Positions 15,811 to 24,936 of a stretch of DNA of 64,000 nucleotides are shown piece by piece. This stretch comes from Bacillota bacterium (lineage in GTDB: Bacteria; Bacillota; Clostridia; Acetivibrionales; DSM-1351): NCBI GenBank assembly GCA_023393115.1, contig JAEWMS010000011.1, positions 1-64,000 on the forward strand, read 5' to 3'. Below the pieces are notes generated by a model, which saw only the letters and a program-made list of their open reading frames with translations, had not been told where the DNA came from and ran no database searches. The position numbers and the translations under genes are program-made. Position 1 is the first letter of the stretch; each line of letters opens with the position of its first letter.

Positions 15811-17373
15811 TTAGCACTCATAAGTTTTTGCCAATTCGAATTCCTTCTGCATTTCCTCTGATGGCGCCTTAGTTAAAAGTGAAACTACTACAATAACAAT
15901 ACTTGAGATTACAAATGCAGGGAACAATTCATATATACCTAAAACTCCTCCAAGTGGTCTTAGAAGCAGTTTCCATATGAATACCATTCCTCCGCCTGCA
16001 AGCATACCTGCAATGGCTCCTGCTCTGTTGACTCTCTTCCAGAACAGAGAGAACAGCATAATAGGTCCAAAGGTTGCACCAAACCCGGCCCAAGCAAAGG
16101 ATACAATTTTAAAGATAACACTGGTTTCGTCAAGAGCTATTATAACACCAACCAAGGTAATAGTAAGCAGTGTAATACGTGTAACTGTCATAACCTGCTT
16201 GTCGGTAGCTTCCTTTTTAACAATTCCCTGGAATATGTTCTTTGAGAAAGCTGACGCAGCAATAAGCAAATATGAATCAGATGAACTTATAGTTGCTGCA
16301 AGAATACCCGCCATAGCTAAACCTGCCAGTAATGGAGGTAGAAGCTTTGAGGACATGACTATGAAAATACTCTCTGCCTGGCCCTGAGTAAGGAGCTCAG
16401 TAGGATACAGGGTTCTTCCTATCAACCCGACTGCAACAGCAGCAGTAAGTGAGATAATACACCAGGTTGTTGCAATTCTTCTTGACTGAGTTAATTCATT
16501 GGACTTTCTGATGGCCATAAATCTTAATAAAACCTGTGGCATACCGAAATATCCCAGTCCCCAGGACAGTGTAGATATTATTGTAAGGAAACCATATTTA
16601 CCCGCATCACCGAAAACAGGCTTTCCTCCGGTTACCTTTTGAACACCCTCAGCCATTTCCGGCTGGGCTATACCGAAGAAATCGAAGAAGCCAGGTATTT
16701 CCTTAATGTTCTGATAGACAACTGACGGTCCTCCGGCTACAGACACTCCAACAATAACTATAGCACTCAAGGCAACAATCATAACTATGGATTGCATAAA
16801 ATCGGACACACTTTCAGCAAGGAAGCCTCCCAGGAATGTGTAGATAATTACGAAAATTGCTCCTGCAATCATCATGTACTGATACTTTATACCGAATAAG
16901 GTACTGAACAGCTTACCGCAGGTAACAAAACAGCTGGCAGCATATACAGTAAAAAATACTAGAATAAAGGCTGCGGCTATTAACATTATTACCTTTCTAT
17001 TCTTTTCTTTAAATCTATTGCTGAAGTAATCCGGAATAGTTATAGAATCTCCGGCTATTGCAGAATATCTACGAAGTCTCTTTGCAACAATCAACCAATT
17101 GATGTATGTACCAGCTGCCAAGCCGATTGCTGTCCAAATGGCATCACTTAAACCGAACCAGTAAGCTACTCCTGGCAGACCCATCAGAAGCCAGCCGCTC
17201 ATATCTGAAGCCTCGGCACTCATGGCAGCCACCCATGGTCCAAGTGATCTTCCGCCGATAAAATAGTTTTCACTGCTTTCATTTGCACGCTTTGCAAAAT
17301 AAACTCCTATACCAATAACAAAAACCATATATGTACACATGGCTATTAATATTTTGGTAGTTTCGGCACTCAT
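15811..17373 (-). CDS. putP: Sodium/proline symporter PutP
   Basis: A 520-residue SSS-family symporter with about 13 membrane helices. Signature features include NYFIGGRSLGPWVAAMSAEASDMSGWLL near residue 40, which matches the PutP sodium-site region (residues S/D in EASDMSGW), and the GGFLAESVSDFMQ segment about 180-195. Length is typical of PutP (about 500). It imports L-proline with Na+ as a nutrient or compatible solute. It is monocistronic, flanked by a strong terminator. The gap 17374-17565 is AT-rich with no evident gene. Confidence 0.92.
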   Translation of the reverse strand: MSAETTKILIAMCTYMVFVIGIGVYFAKRANESSENYFIGGRSLGPWVAAMSAEASDMSGWLLMGLPGVAYWFGLSDAIWTAIGLAAGTYINWLIVAKRLRRYSAIAGDSITIPDYFSNRFKEKNRKVIMLIAAAFILVFFTVYAASCFVTCGKLFSTLFGIKYQYMMIAGAIFVIIYTFLGGFLAESVSDFMQSIVMIVALSAIVIVGVSVAGGPSVVYQNIKEIPGFFDFFGIAQPEMAEGVQKVTGGKPVFGDAGKYGFLTIISTLSWGLGYFGMPQVLLRFMAIRKSNELTQSRRIATTWCIISLTAAVAVGLIGRTLYPTELLTQGQAESIFIVMSSKLLPPLLAGLAMAGILAATISSSDSYLLIAASAFSKNIFQGIVKKEATDKQVMTVTRITLLTITLVGVIIALDETSVIFKIVSFAWAGFGATFGPIMLFSLFWKRVNRAGAIAGMLAGGGMVFIWKLLLRPLGGVLGIYELFPAFVISSIVIVVVSLLTKAPSEEMQKEFELAKTYEC

Positions 17374-17565
17374 TCACTTTCCTCCCTCATAACGTATGGA
17401 TTAAAAAATATACATAATAAATAGCATAGCTATTATATCAGATGCTGGTTTACAATAAAAGGATTTTATTTAGTCTAATAATAATTTATCACGTTAAAGA
17501 GGTAGAAAGTCAGATCTAATATGATATTTTGTTTTGAGCTATAGTTTAGGATAGAGAAAGTTTAT

Positions 17566-18912
17566 TTACTTGAAAAGTTCAGCTATTTCAGCATTTATAC
17601 TCTTTGGATCAACAGTCCCGGATGGCGAATCAGCCAACGAGTACTTCCTCTTGAGCTCCAGAATCCTGTAGACGCTTTCCTCAAGCCGTTCAGCGCTGAT
17701 CTGCCCTGATTCGGCAGCTTCAAGAAGTGCTTTTATTACAGTTTCCTGCTTATCGAAGCCATGACAGACCAATACTATATCCCCGCCGGCCTGTATCGAC
17801 TTTACTGCCGCAGCACCAATATCGAAATTCTTTGTTATGGCTCCCATTGTAATGTCATCTGTAATAACGACACCGTTATAATTCATTTTTGTCCTCAGCA
17901 GGTCTGTTATCACTGCTTTTGAAAGGGAAGCAGGGTTCTTGGAATCCAGCTTCGGAAGCAGTATATGGGCTATCATAACGGTGTCGGCGCCATTCTCTAT
18001 AGCCTTTTTAAATGGCACTAATTCAAAGCTCATTAGCCTTTCAAGATCATGGTTTACTTTTGGAAGTCCCACATGGGAATCTACAGAAGTGTCCCCATGC
18101 CCCGGAAAATGCTTGACTACAGAAATAATATTTTGGGATTGTATCCCTTTCATAGTCTCTACTCCCAGCCCGCTTACAAGCTCCGATGTGTTTCCGAAGG
18201 ACCTGTCGCCTATTACCGGGTTTTTAGGATTGCTGTCGATATCAAGTACAGGTGCGAAATCCATATTAAAGCCAAACGAGTTAAGCTCTTTGCCTAAAAT
18301 AGCCCCAACCTTGTAAGACAGGGCACTGTCGTCTTTCTTACCTATTACTTTATTAGAAGGGATTTTTCTAAATTCATCAGGAAGCCTCGACACCCTGCCG
18401 CCTTCCTCGTCAACAGACAGAAAAAGAGGCACTTTATTAGCCGAAGCATTTGAAGCTTTCAGTGAATTGAGCAGATTGCTCAGCTGTGCCGAATCCTGGA
18501 TGTTCTTTTTAAACAATATAAATCCGCCGACATGGTAGTTTTTTATAAGCAGCTCTGAGTGTTCATCGTTGTTATAACCGTCCACACCAGTGATAACCAG
18601 CTGACCGACTTTTTCCTCAAGGGTCATGCTTTGAAGCAGCTTCGTTATTTCTTCGGAATTGTCTAGTCCTGAATTACTGTCAGTACTATTTTTAGTCGTG
18701 GAAGTCACCTCTGCCAAACTGCTATCAGTATTATCAGAATTAGCGGAGGTGGTTTGCCCAATATCGTTTCCCGGCCCGGTCTGAGCTGACGGCGGCAGAC
18801 TCGGAATGCCAAAATTAAAGCGCAGTGCTACAACCGATACTACTACTGCTGCAATTAATAGTCCGATTATCAACAATACTCTTTTTAAATCCTTATCACT
18901 GTTTTTTGGCAT
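17566..18912 (-). CDS. nagZ: GH3 beta-N-acetylhexosaminidase (NagZ-like)
   Basis: A 448-residue protein with an N-terminal membrane anchor (about 11-31) and a Ser/Thr/Asn-rich linker to about residue 85, then a GH3 catalytic domain. The NagZ-specific acid/base loop KHFPGHGDTSVDSH (about 267-280, His280) and the nucleophile Asp352 in VVITDDITMGA are both present. The family releases terminal N-acetylglucosamine, in Firmicutes from peptidoglycan fragments outside the cell. The anchor and linker fit a cell-surface location, as for Bacillus NzpA/YbbD-type enzymes. It lies 27 bases downstream of the GH30 gene and may be co-transcribed with it. Confidence 0.88.
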   Translation of the reverse strand: MPKNSDKDLKRVLLIIGLLIAAVVVSVVALRFNFGIPSLPPSAQTGPGNDIGQTTSANSDNTDSSLAEVTSTTKNSTDSNSGLDNSEEITKLLQSMTLEEKVGQLVITGVDGYNNDEHSELLIKNYHVGGFILFKKNIQDSAQLSNLLNSLKASNASANKVPLFLSVDEEGGRVSRLPDEFRKIPSNKVIGKKDDSALSYKVGAILGKELNSFGFNMDFAPVLDIDSNPKNPVIGDRSFGNTSELVSGLGVETMKGIQSQNIISVVKHFPGHGDTSVDSHVGLPKVNHDLERLMSFELVPFKKAIENGADTVMIAHILLPKLDSKNPASLSKAVITDLLRTKMNYNGVVITDDITMGAITKNFDIGAAAVKSIQAGGDIVLVCHGFDKQETVIKALLEAAESGQISAERLEESVYRILELKRKYSLADSPSGTVDPKSINAEIAELFK

Positions 18913-18939
18913 TTATCCTCCCTGCTAAATATTACTGTA

Positions 18940-20229
18940 CTAAAACACTATCGTATTTATTGAATCAGGCTGCAATGTTATGGAATGTCCGTTAAACACA
19001 AAAGTCTTCTCGGTATTGAACGGGTTCTGCACCACAAGTATTACAGTTCCGTCCGGATTCTTAAATGCCACGGCAGTCCCGGCAAAATGTCCCTTTATTC
19101 CAAGCCGTTTTGCTCCCGGAGTAATAAATCTTGAGAAGTGCTTCATTATGTAATACTCGTAATTAAGTTTGGCTTTACCATCAACAGTTATCATGGAATT
19201 CTGCTCCCAGCCCCAGGTACTTCTGCCTTTAGGCTGGAGTACCATATTCCAGTAAACATAAGCGTTGACTCCATTTGATATGTAGTGGCGAAATAGCTCG
19301 AAAACATATTTTGCATATTCCCAGGTATTTGTACCGTCACCGCATTCATTTTCACTCTGCAGCAACTTCTTTTCGGGGAAACACTCGTGTGTTATTTGAA
19401 CAGCATATTTTCCGGCCCATTGGTAACTAACACCTTCTATGTAATTATATGCTTCTTCATTGTGAAGTACAAGATTTGCATAATTGTTATATCTTGTATA
19501 GGGTGCTCTCTCGTCAGTTTCAGGGCAATTAAGTGTCCCCAGCCATATTCTGGTGTCAATGTTATGTTCTCTAAACGCCGGTCCCAAGTATTTTACAATA
19601 AATTCTGTAAATTGCTCACCGGTCCATATACAAGACGGAAACTTCTGCGAGGAAACTGGCTCGTTTTGAATGTGCAGCTGAGATATCTTTATTCCCTCCT
19701 GAGCATACGCTTGAATAAATTTAACAAAATATAGTGCATAAGCTCTGAGATTCTTCTCTGTCCATATAAGTGTGCCGTAGTTGTATGCCTTGGGATGTTT
19801 CATCCAGGTAGGAGGACTCCAGGGTGAGGCAAAGAACTTCATTTCCGGATTTCGTTTCAAGGCTTCCTTAATATATGGTATAAGATATTTTTTGTCCCTT
19901 TCTATTGAAAAGTGCTTCATATCGTAGTCACCTTCAACTTCATTAAGGGAATACCAGCTTTCGGCATAATCGCTGGCACCTATGGGAATACGGCAAAAGT
20001 CAAAGCGTACACCGTCGGAAATCCCGGAAAACAATAAATCGTATATTTCATTACGCTCCGATTGGTCAACCGAAAGTAAGGCAATTTGAGAGAGTTCATT
20101 AAAGCAGCCTCCGAAGCCGTCCCACTCTTGATGTATTGTTCCGTCCAAATCAAGTGTGGTATTTTCCTTGCCTTCAGATGTTTCATACAAATACCACTGT
20201 TTTTCCCTTGTAGTTGTAAATATCTTCAT
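18940..20229 (-). CDS. GH30 family glycoside hydrolase
   Basis: A 429-residue cytoplasmic enzyme without signal peptide. GH30 motifs are clear: GFGGCFNE near the N terminus, SPWSPPTWMK at about 135-144, acid/base Glu190 in HIQNEP, and nucleophile Glu293 in LLQSENECG. The C-terminal beta-sandwich ends VFNGHSITLQPDSINTIVF. GH30 contains beta-glucosylceramidases, beta-1,6-glucanases, beta-xylosidases and glucuronoxylanases; the intracellular location and ABC-importer context favour an exo-acting enzyme on imported beta-linked oligosaccharides. The start at 20229 has GAGGAGG upstream. It is followed by the NagZ-like gene. Confidence 0.88.
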   Translation of the reverse strand: MKIFTTTREKQWYLYETSEGKENTTLDLDGTIHQEWDGFGGCFNELSQIALLSVDQSERNEIYDLLFSGISDGVRFDFCRIPIGASDYAESWYSLNEVEGDYDMKHFSIERDKKYLIPYIKEALKRNPEMKFFASPWSPPTWMKHPKAYNYGTLIWTEKNLRAYALYFVKFIQAYAQEGIKISQLHIQNEPVSSQKFPSCIWTGEQFTEFIVKYLGPAFREHNIDTRIWLGTLNCPETDERAPYTRYNNYANLVLHNEEAYNYIEGVSYQWAGKYAVQITHECFPEKKLLQSENECGDGTNTWEYAKYVFELFRHYISNGVNAYVYWNMVLQPKGRSTWGWEQNSMITVDGKAKLNYEYYIMKHFSRFITPGAKRLGIKGHFAGTAVAFKNPDGTVILVVQNPFNTEKTFVFNGHSITLQPDSINTIVF

Positions 20230-20306
20230 ATATCTATCCTCCTCTAATATGATTTTGTACACCCAATCCCTTGTTAGTAATTACAATATATTGCAAAAAT
20301 TAATAC

Positions 20307-20356
20307 AAACCCCGACCAGCGGATACGCGTAGGAATACATCCGGCAATCGGGGTTT
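20307..20356 (-). terminator. Probable terminator between GH3 and GH30 genes
   Basis: AAACCCCGA (20307-20315) pairs with TCGGGGTTT (20348-20356) around a partly structured 32-base loop. The minus-strand T tract is short (TTTGTATTA). Confidence 0.5.
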
Positions 20357-20399
20357 TGAACAAATGAAGTATGCCCGGGCATATTCTATAGTATAAACT

Positions 20400-22544
20400 T
20401 TATTCCACTGTAAAGGTAAGTTCTAACGGTTTTCTCCCGAGAAGTCTTTCGCTGACACTATCAGGCTGACTTCCGCCTACAAACAGAGTAAAGTCGCCGC
20501 CTTCCACGTACCTTCTTCCTTCTTCATCAACAATTGTCATAGCTCTGGAGTTGATTTCAAAATTAACAGTTATTTTTTCTCCGCTCTTAAGATGTATGCG
20601 TTTAAATCCGCAGAGACTGTGACGAGGAACCCTTACCGATGCTTTTAAATCCTTGATATACACCTGTACAACCTCGTCGGAATCCCTGGTACCGGTATTC
20701 TTGACATCTATACTTATGACTATGCTGTCTCCATTATTGATTCTTGAGCTTGCTGCTGACAGGTTTGAATACTCAAAACTTGTATAGGACAAACCAAAAC
20801 CGAAAGGATATAAAGCCTCCCCTTTCATGAACTTATAAGTCCTGTTGTCCATGGAATAGTCAGTAAAGGCAGGCAGTTCTTCAGTTGACTTATAGAAGGT
20901 CATAGGGAGTCTTCCTGCCGGAGAATAATCTCCAAAAATAAGCTCTGCAAAAGCCTGACCACCTTTTGAACCCGGGTACCAGCACTGAATAATAGCAGAA
21001 GCCTTTTCTGCTGCGTCGCCGATGCTGAGGGCACTTCCCGAAACCATTGCAACAATTACAGGCTTTCCAGTCTCAAGAATAGCGTCCAGCAGCTTTCTCT
21101 GTGATTCAGGAAGATTAAGATCAGCCTTGTCGCCGCCTGCATCAAGTATGACAGTACCCTGGTCGTTCTGTTCGCCTTCTATTGATGCATCCAATCCCAG
21201 ACACAATACCACCACATCACTGCGTTCTGCAGCAGAAACAGCCTCCTTGATTCTATCCTCCGGAAGTGCCAGATCCTCTTCCCTGTTCATATGGAGATGG
21301 CTGCCCAACGCATACCATACTCTGGTATCGGGTGATACTCTGTTTCTTATTCCGTCCAGAAGGGTTATACTATGTGAAGGTGTACCGCTGTAATTCGCTA
21401 TTAATGCCAGATCGCTGGCTGCGTTGGGCCCAACAACTGCAATATTCCTAATTTTTGAGGAATCAAGAGGCAGCAGACCGTCATTCTTCAATAGCACCAT
21501 TGATTTTTTAGAGGCCTCAAGAGATAATGCGTTATGTTCCTTGCTATCATTTACCTCATAAGGAATGTTGTTATATTCACAGTCATCATCAAACATACCA
21601 AGTCTCATTCTGGTAGTTAATACTCTGACAGCCGAACGGTCAATATCTTCTTCAGTTATCAACCCTTCTTTTAAAGCCAGAAGAAGCATAAGATACATGT
21701 TTCCACAATTAAGATCACAGCCGCTCTTAATTGCCAGTGCCACAGATTCGGTAGGAGTTTTTGTAACTCCGTGGCCTTCATGGAAGTCCTTTATAGCCCA
21801 GCAGTCCGACACAACATGTCCATCAAAGCCCCAGCCGTCTCTGAGAATATCCTTTAATAGGGTCTTACTTCCGTTACAAGGTTCTCCGTTTGTTCTGTTG
21901 TAGGCTCCCATTACCGCTTCAACTTTTGCTTCCTTAACAAGTGCCTCAAAGGCAGGGAGATAGGTTTCATATAAATCCTGCTGTGAAACTACTGCATCAA
22001 AGTGATGTCTGTCATCCTCCGGTCCGCTGTGTACTGCATAATGTTTAGCACAGGCGGCAGCTTTCAAATGCTTTCCGTCACCCTGAAGTCCCTTTACGAA
22101 AGCTACTCCAAGTCTCGAAGTAAGGTACGGGTCTTCTCCATAGGTCTCATGTCCCCGTCCCCACCTGGGATCTCTGAATATATTTACATTAGGTGACCAG
22201 AAGGTTATTCCCTTATATATATCACGGTCATCTTTTTTAGAACTTTCATTATATTTTGCTCTTCCTTCTGTTGCAATAACATCGGCAATCTTACCAAGAT
22301 ATTCATCATCAAAAATAGCGGCAAGGCCTATCGCCTGAGGAAACACAGTTGCTACTCCGGCTCTTGCTACTCCGTGCAGTGCTTCATTCCAGTAGTTATA
22401 TCTTGGTACACCAAGCCTTTCAACAGCCTGAGCATCATATCTCAGCTGGGCTGCCTTCTCTTCCAGAGTCATTCTGGATACCAGGTCAATGGCTCTTTCC
22501 TTAAAAGAAAGTGATTTATCTAAGTATTTTGGCTTTTCTTCCAT
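20400..22544 (-). CDS. GH3 beta-xylosidase/beta-glucosidase
   Basis: A 714-residue cytoplasmic GH3 enzyme with the full three-part fold. The (beta/alpha)8 domain has NEALHGVARAG and NIFRDPRWGRGHETYGEDP, both typical of the xylosidase (Xyl3A-like) branch, and nucleophile Asp247 in GHVVSDCWAI. An alpha/beta sandwich follows, with LPLDSSKIRNIAVVGPNA, then a C-terminal fibronectin-III-like domain. No signal peptide. It probably cleaves xylo- or gluco-oligosaccharides brought in by the adjacent ABC importer. AAGGAGG precedes the ATG. It is separated from the transporter genes by 530 bases containing a fold-back element. Confidence 0.9.
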   Translation of the reverse strand: MEEKPKYLDKSLSFKERAIDLVSRMTLEEKAAQLRYDAQAVERLGVPRYNYWNEALHGVARAGVATVFPQAIGLAAIFDDEYLGKIADVIATEGRAKYNESSKKDDRDIYKGITFWSPNVNIFRDPRWGRGHETYGEDPYLTSRLGVAFVKGLQGDGKHLKAAACAKHYAVHSGPEDDRHHFDAVVSQQDLYETYLPAFEALVKEAKVEAVMGAYNRTNGEPCNGSKTLLKDILRDGWGFDGHVVSDCWAIKDFHEGHGVTKTPTESVALAIKSGCDLNCGNMYLMLLLALKEGLITEEDIDRSAVRVLTTRMRLGMFDDDCEYNNIPYEVNDSKEHNALSLEASKKSMVLLKNDGLLPLDSSKIRNIAVVGPNAASDLALIANYSGTPSHSITLLDGIRNRVSPDTRVWYALGSHLHMNREEDLALPEDRIKEAVSAAERSDVVVLCLGLDASIEGEQNDQGTVILDAGGDKADLNLPESQRKLLDAILETGKPVIVAMVSGSALSIGDAAEKASAIIQCWYPGSKGGQAFAELIFGDYSPAGRLPMTFYKSTEELPAFTDYSMDNRTYKFMKGEALYPFGFGLSYTSFEYSNLSAASSRINNGDSIVISIDVKNTGTRDSDEVVQVYIKDLKASVRVPRHSLCGFKRIHLKSGEKITVNFEINSRAMTIVDEEGRRYVEGGDFTLFVGGSQPDSVSERLLGRKPLELTFTVE

Positions 22545-22604
22545 ATTTGCCTCCTTATTTTTTGATTAAGATTTGAGAAAAATATATTTTAATGGTCTTA
22601 ATAT

Positions 22605-22856
22605 CAATTAAAAGTACTTCCGTACAAGCTTCAACAAATGGATTGCCCACAAAGTCAATGCTTGAAATAGTTGGGCTCATCGCAAATATTATTAGCCGTC
22701 GCAGCGACTCGACCATCCGGGTCTCGCGTGCTGCAGTATCAAAGTGACATCCTGTCACTTTGCCGGCACTAATATTTGTGATTCACCTACAATTTCAGCA
22801 TTAACTTTTAACCGGGCTTCCCATTTATTGAAGCTGTACTCGCGTACTTTTATATA
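22605..22856. repeat. Imperfect fold-back (MITE-like) element 2
   Basis: An imperfect palindrome of about 250 bases centred near 22731. Outer arms match from AAGTACTT (22612-22619) to GTACTTTT (about 22844-22851). Middle arms pair CTTCAACAAATGG with CCATTTATTGAAG and GTCAATGCTTGAAAT with ATTTCAGCATTAAC. Inner arms are CAAATATTA (22683-22691) and TAATATTTG (22770-22778). The core holds two GC-rich hairpins: GCAGC...GCTGC, and CAAAGTGAC-ATCCT-GTCACTTTG. It occupies most of the 532-base gap 22545-23076; the remainder (22857-23076) is AT-rich with nothing recognisable. Confidence 0.55.
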
Positions 22857-23076
22857 AAACGGCACTTACACTTAATAATGTTTATTCTCAATATAAACTA
22901 ATATGAAATATAACTACGTTAAATATATCCAGCAGTTCGTTAACATAATTTTACCAGTTAAGTCGAATCATTAGAATATAATTTTGAAACTTGTTTAATT
23001 AAAAATGACACTCGTTAAATAGATTTTCACATAGCGCATTCTCTGCGTTAATTTCTCAACAGACAACATAATCCCT

Positions 23077-23931
23077 CTATCCCTTAACGGCGCCAACCAC
23101 CAAGCTGTCCTGAACCTTTTTGCTCATAAATGCATAGATAATCAGTGTAGGAAGGGTCGCTACCATCAATCCGGCGCCTATTGGTCCCCAGTCAGTGGTA
23201 TATTGGCCAGCCAGCGACTGAATGCCGACAGTCAAGGTCTTATACTTGACATCACTTATAAAAACAACTGCAAACATCAACTCGTTCCAGGCCTGAAGGA
23301 AAGTAAATATGGTTACTGTAGCTATGGATGGTTTCATTAAGGGCATAATTATACTGAAGAATATCCTGTATATACTGCATCCGTCAATACAAGCTGCTTC
23401 TTCAAGCTCTCTGGGAAGGGATGACATGAATCCCGAAAATATCAGGATGGCCATTGGAATTGCAAAAGCCGTATATGGTATAATCAAAGCCCAATAGGAA
23501 TTAACCATTTTTAGAGTTCTTAACATGATAAATATGGGCAGTAAAGCTGAATGCAGCGGTACTGTCAAACCAAGAATAAAAAAGGAATTCATTTGTTTTT
23601 TGATCTTAAATACCATTCTTGTCAAGGCGTATGAAGCCATGACAGACATAATAACCGTTAATATAATAGTTATGGCTGTTACAATAACACTGTTTATAAA
23701 GTAACTTCCTACATTGCCTCCCAGAAATGCATTGCTGTAATTGGACCAGAGCCATTGCCTCGGAAGTCCCAAAGGGTTTCCACCGAAAATTTCAGAATTA
23801 CTCTTTAGTGAAAATGTAAACATCCAATATAACGGGAATAGCTGTATAAATGCGATCACAACGAGTGCAGCATACATCAGTACATTTGCTATTGTATGTT
23901 TCGAACCGCTTACTCCTGAAATTTTACTCAT
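23077..23931 (-). CDS. Carbohydrate ABC transporter permease (MalG type)
   Basis: A 284-residue inner-membrane permease with six helices and the EAA loop EEAACIDGCSIYRIFFSIIMPL, ending DSLVVGAVKG as usual for MalG-like subunits. The start at 23931 (MSKISG) gives a 2-base gap from the preceding permease stop, as expected for coupled genes, and an AAGGTG element lies upstream. It forms the membrane pore with the MalF-type subunit. No ATPase gene is in the cluster, so a shared MsmX-type ATPase elsewhere is presumed. Confidence 0.9.
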   Translation of the reverse strand: MSKISGVSGSKHTIANVLMYAALVVIAFIQLFPLYWMFTFSLKSNSEIFGGNPLGLPRQWLWSNYSNAFLGGNVGSYFINSVIVTAITIILTVIMSVMASYALTRMVFKIKKQMNSFFILGLTVPLHSALLPIFIMLRTLKMVNSYWALIIPYTAFAIPMAILIFSGFMSSLPRELEEAACIDGCSIYRIFFSIIMPLMKPSIATVTIFTFLQAWNELMFAVVFISDVKYKTLTVGIQSLAGQYTTDWGPIGAGLMVATLPTLIIYAFMSKKVQDSLVVGAVKG

Positions 23932-23933
23932 CT

Positions 23934-24821
23934 CTACGCACCTTCTCTTTCCCTGAACAGGAAACCTACCAGAATTGATAATACAAAGCATTCCAGGATA
24001 ACAAATATGGCCATTGCACTGCCGTAACCATATTGATTCCCCTTGAATATGGTACTTACCATATAAGTACCTATAACCTCACTGGCGTGGGCAGGCCCTC
24101 CGCCTGTCAAAACATAAACCAGATCAAATACCTTCAGCGCACCTGTGACAGCAAATATTACCGAGACATTAAGTACAGGTTTTAGCATTGGTATTGTTAT
24201 TTTCAAAGAAGTATTCCACCACGAAGAACCGTCTATTACTGCAGCTTCAAATACATCGGTGGAAATGGATTTTATTCCTGCATACATTAACAGCATATGA
24301 TAGCCGATATATTGCCAGAGTATAGGAACAAAGGTTGCTCCCAACGCTTGTCTGGGATCTCCTAGCCATTCCTGTGTCCAGGTATCCAGGCCAATTGAAC
24401 GGAGTAAGACATTTAATATACCGTAGTCGTAATTATATACTTTCATCCAGAGTTGACCGATAACAACAGTAGAAATAATAACGGGTATAAAATAAATTGT
24501 AACAAAGCTTTTTTCAAATCTTACTCCCTTTGATAATACAAGGGCTAAGAATAGTGAAATGGGAAGCTGAATAAATACTGAGGCTACGGCCAATATCAGA
24601 GAATTGACTGCTGCTTTGACAAATATGGAATCAGAAATGAGTCCCTTATAGTTTTCAAAACCAATAAAGGTACCTTTACCAAAGCCGGACCATTCCTGTA
24701 AACTATAGTAAAATGACATTATTATAGGTATGATGATAATTGCAATAAACATAACCAAGGCCGGAAAAAGGAAAAATACTATGGCTTTCTTATTACTTAA
24801 TACCCTATCCACAAAACTCAC
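23934..24821 (-). CDS. Carbohydrate ABC transporter permease (MalF type)
   Basis: A 295-residue permease with six membrane helices. It begins with a short cytoplasmic tail before FFLFPALVMFIAIIIIP and contains the EAA loop EAAVIDGSSWWNTSLKITIP, the contact site for the ATPase. It is encoded between the solute-binding protein and the MalG-type permease. Linked cytoplasmic GH3 and GH30 genes suggest beta-linked oligosaccharides as substrate. Confidence 0.9.
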   Translation of the reverse strand: MSFVDRVLSNKKAIVFFLFPALVMFIAIIIIPIIMSFYYSLQEWSGFGKGTFIGFENYKGLISDSIFVKAAVNSLILAVASVFIQLPISLFLALVLSKGVRFEKSFVTIYFIPVIISTVVIGQLWMKVYNYDYGILNVLLRSIGLDTWTQEWLGDPRQALGATFVPILWQYIGYHMLLMYAGIKSISTDVFEAAVIDGSSWWNTSLKITIPMLKPVLNVSVIFAVTGALKVFDLVYVLTGGGPAHASEVIGTYMVSTIFKGNQYGYGSAMAIFVILECFVLSILVGFLFREREGA

Positions 24822-24870
24822 TTCTTTCTTAACAGATTTTTATGCTTGTTCAAACCTCAGCAAAGTTTTT

Positions 24871-24914
24871 GGCGCCCATTAAAGCCAATATATATTTTGA
24901 ATTAAATGGACGCC
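24871..24914. other. Intercistronic stem-loop after the binding-protein gene
   Basis: GGCG(C)CCATTAA (24871-24882) pairs with TTAAATGG(A)CGCC (about 24902-24914). It lies between the SBP stop and the first permease and has no T run, so it likely stabilises the upstream mRNA and lowers permease expression relative to the SBP. Confidence 0.5.
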
Positions 24915-24936
24915 TGTACAAAACTTCTGGGATTAT

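Noticed and set aside
22555..22758. A 67-codon minus-strand open frame
   Set aside because: It lies almost entirely inside fold-back element 2 and lacks an RBS; its composition follows the palindrome.
22680..22786. Considered as a riboswitch because of its multi-hairpin fold
   Set aside because: The conserved bases of c-di-GMP, cobalamin or other common classes were not found, and the fold is explained by a longer palindrome.
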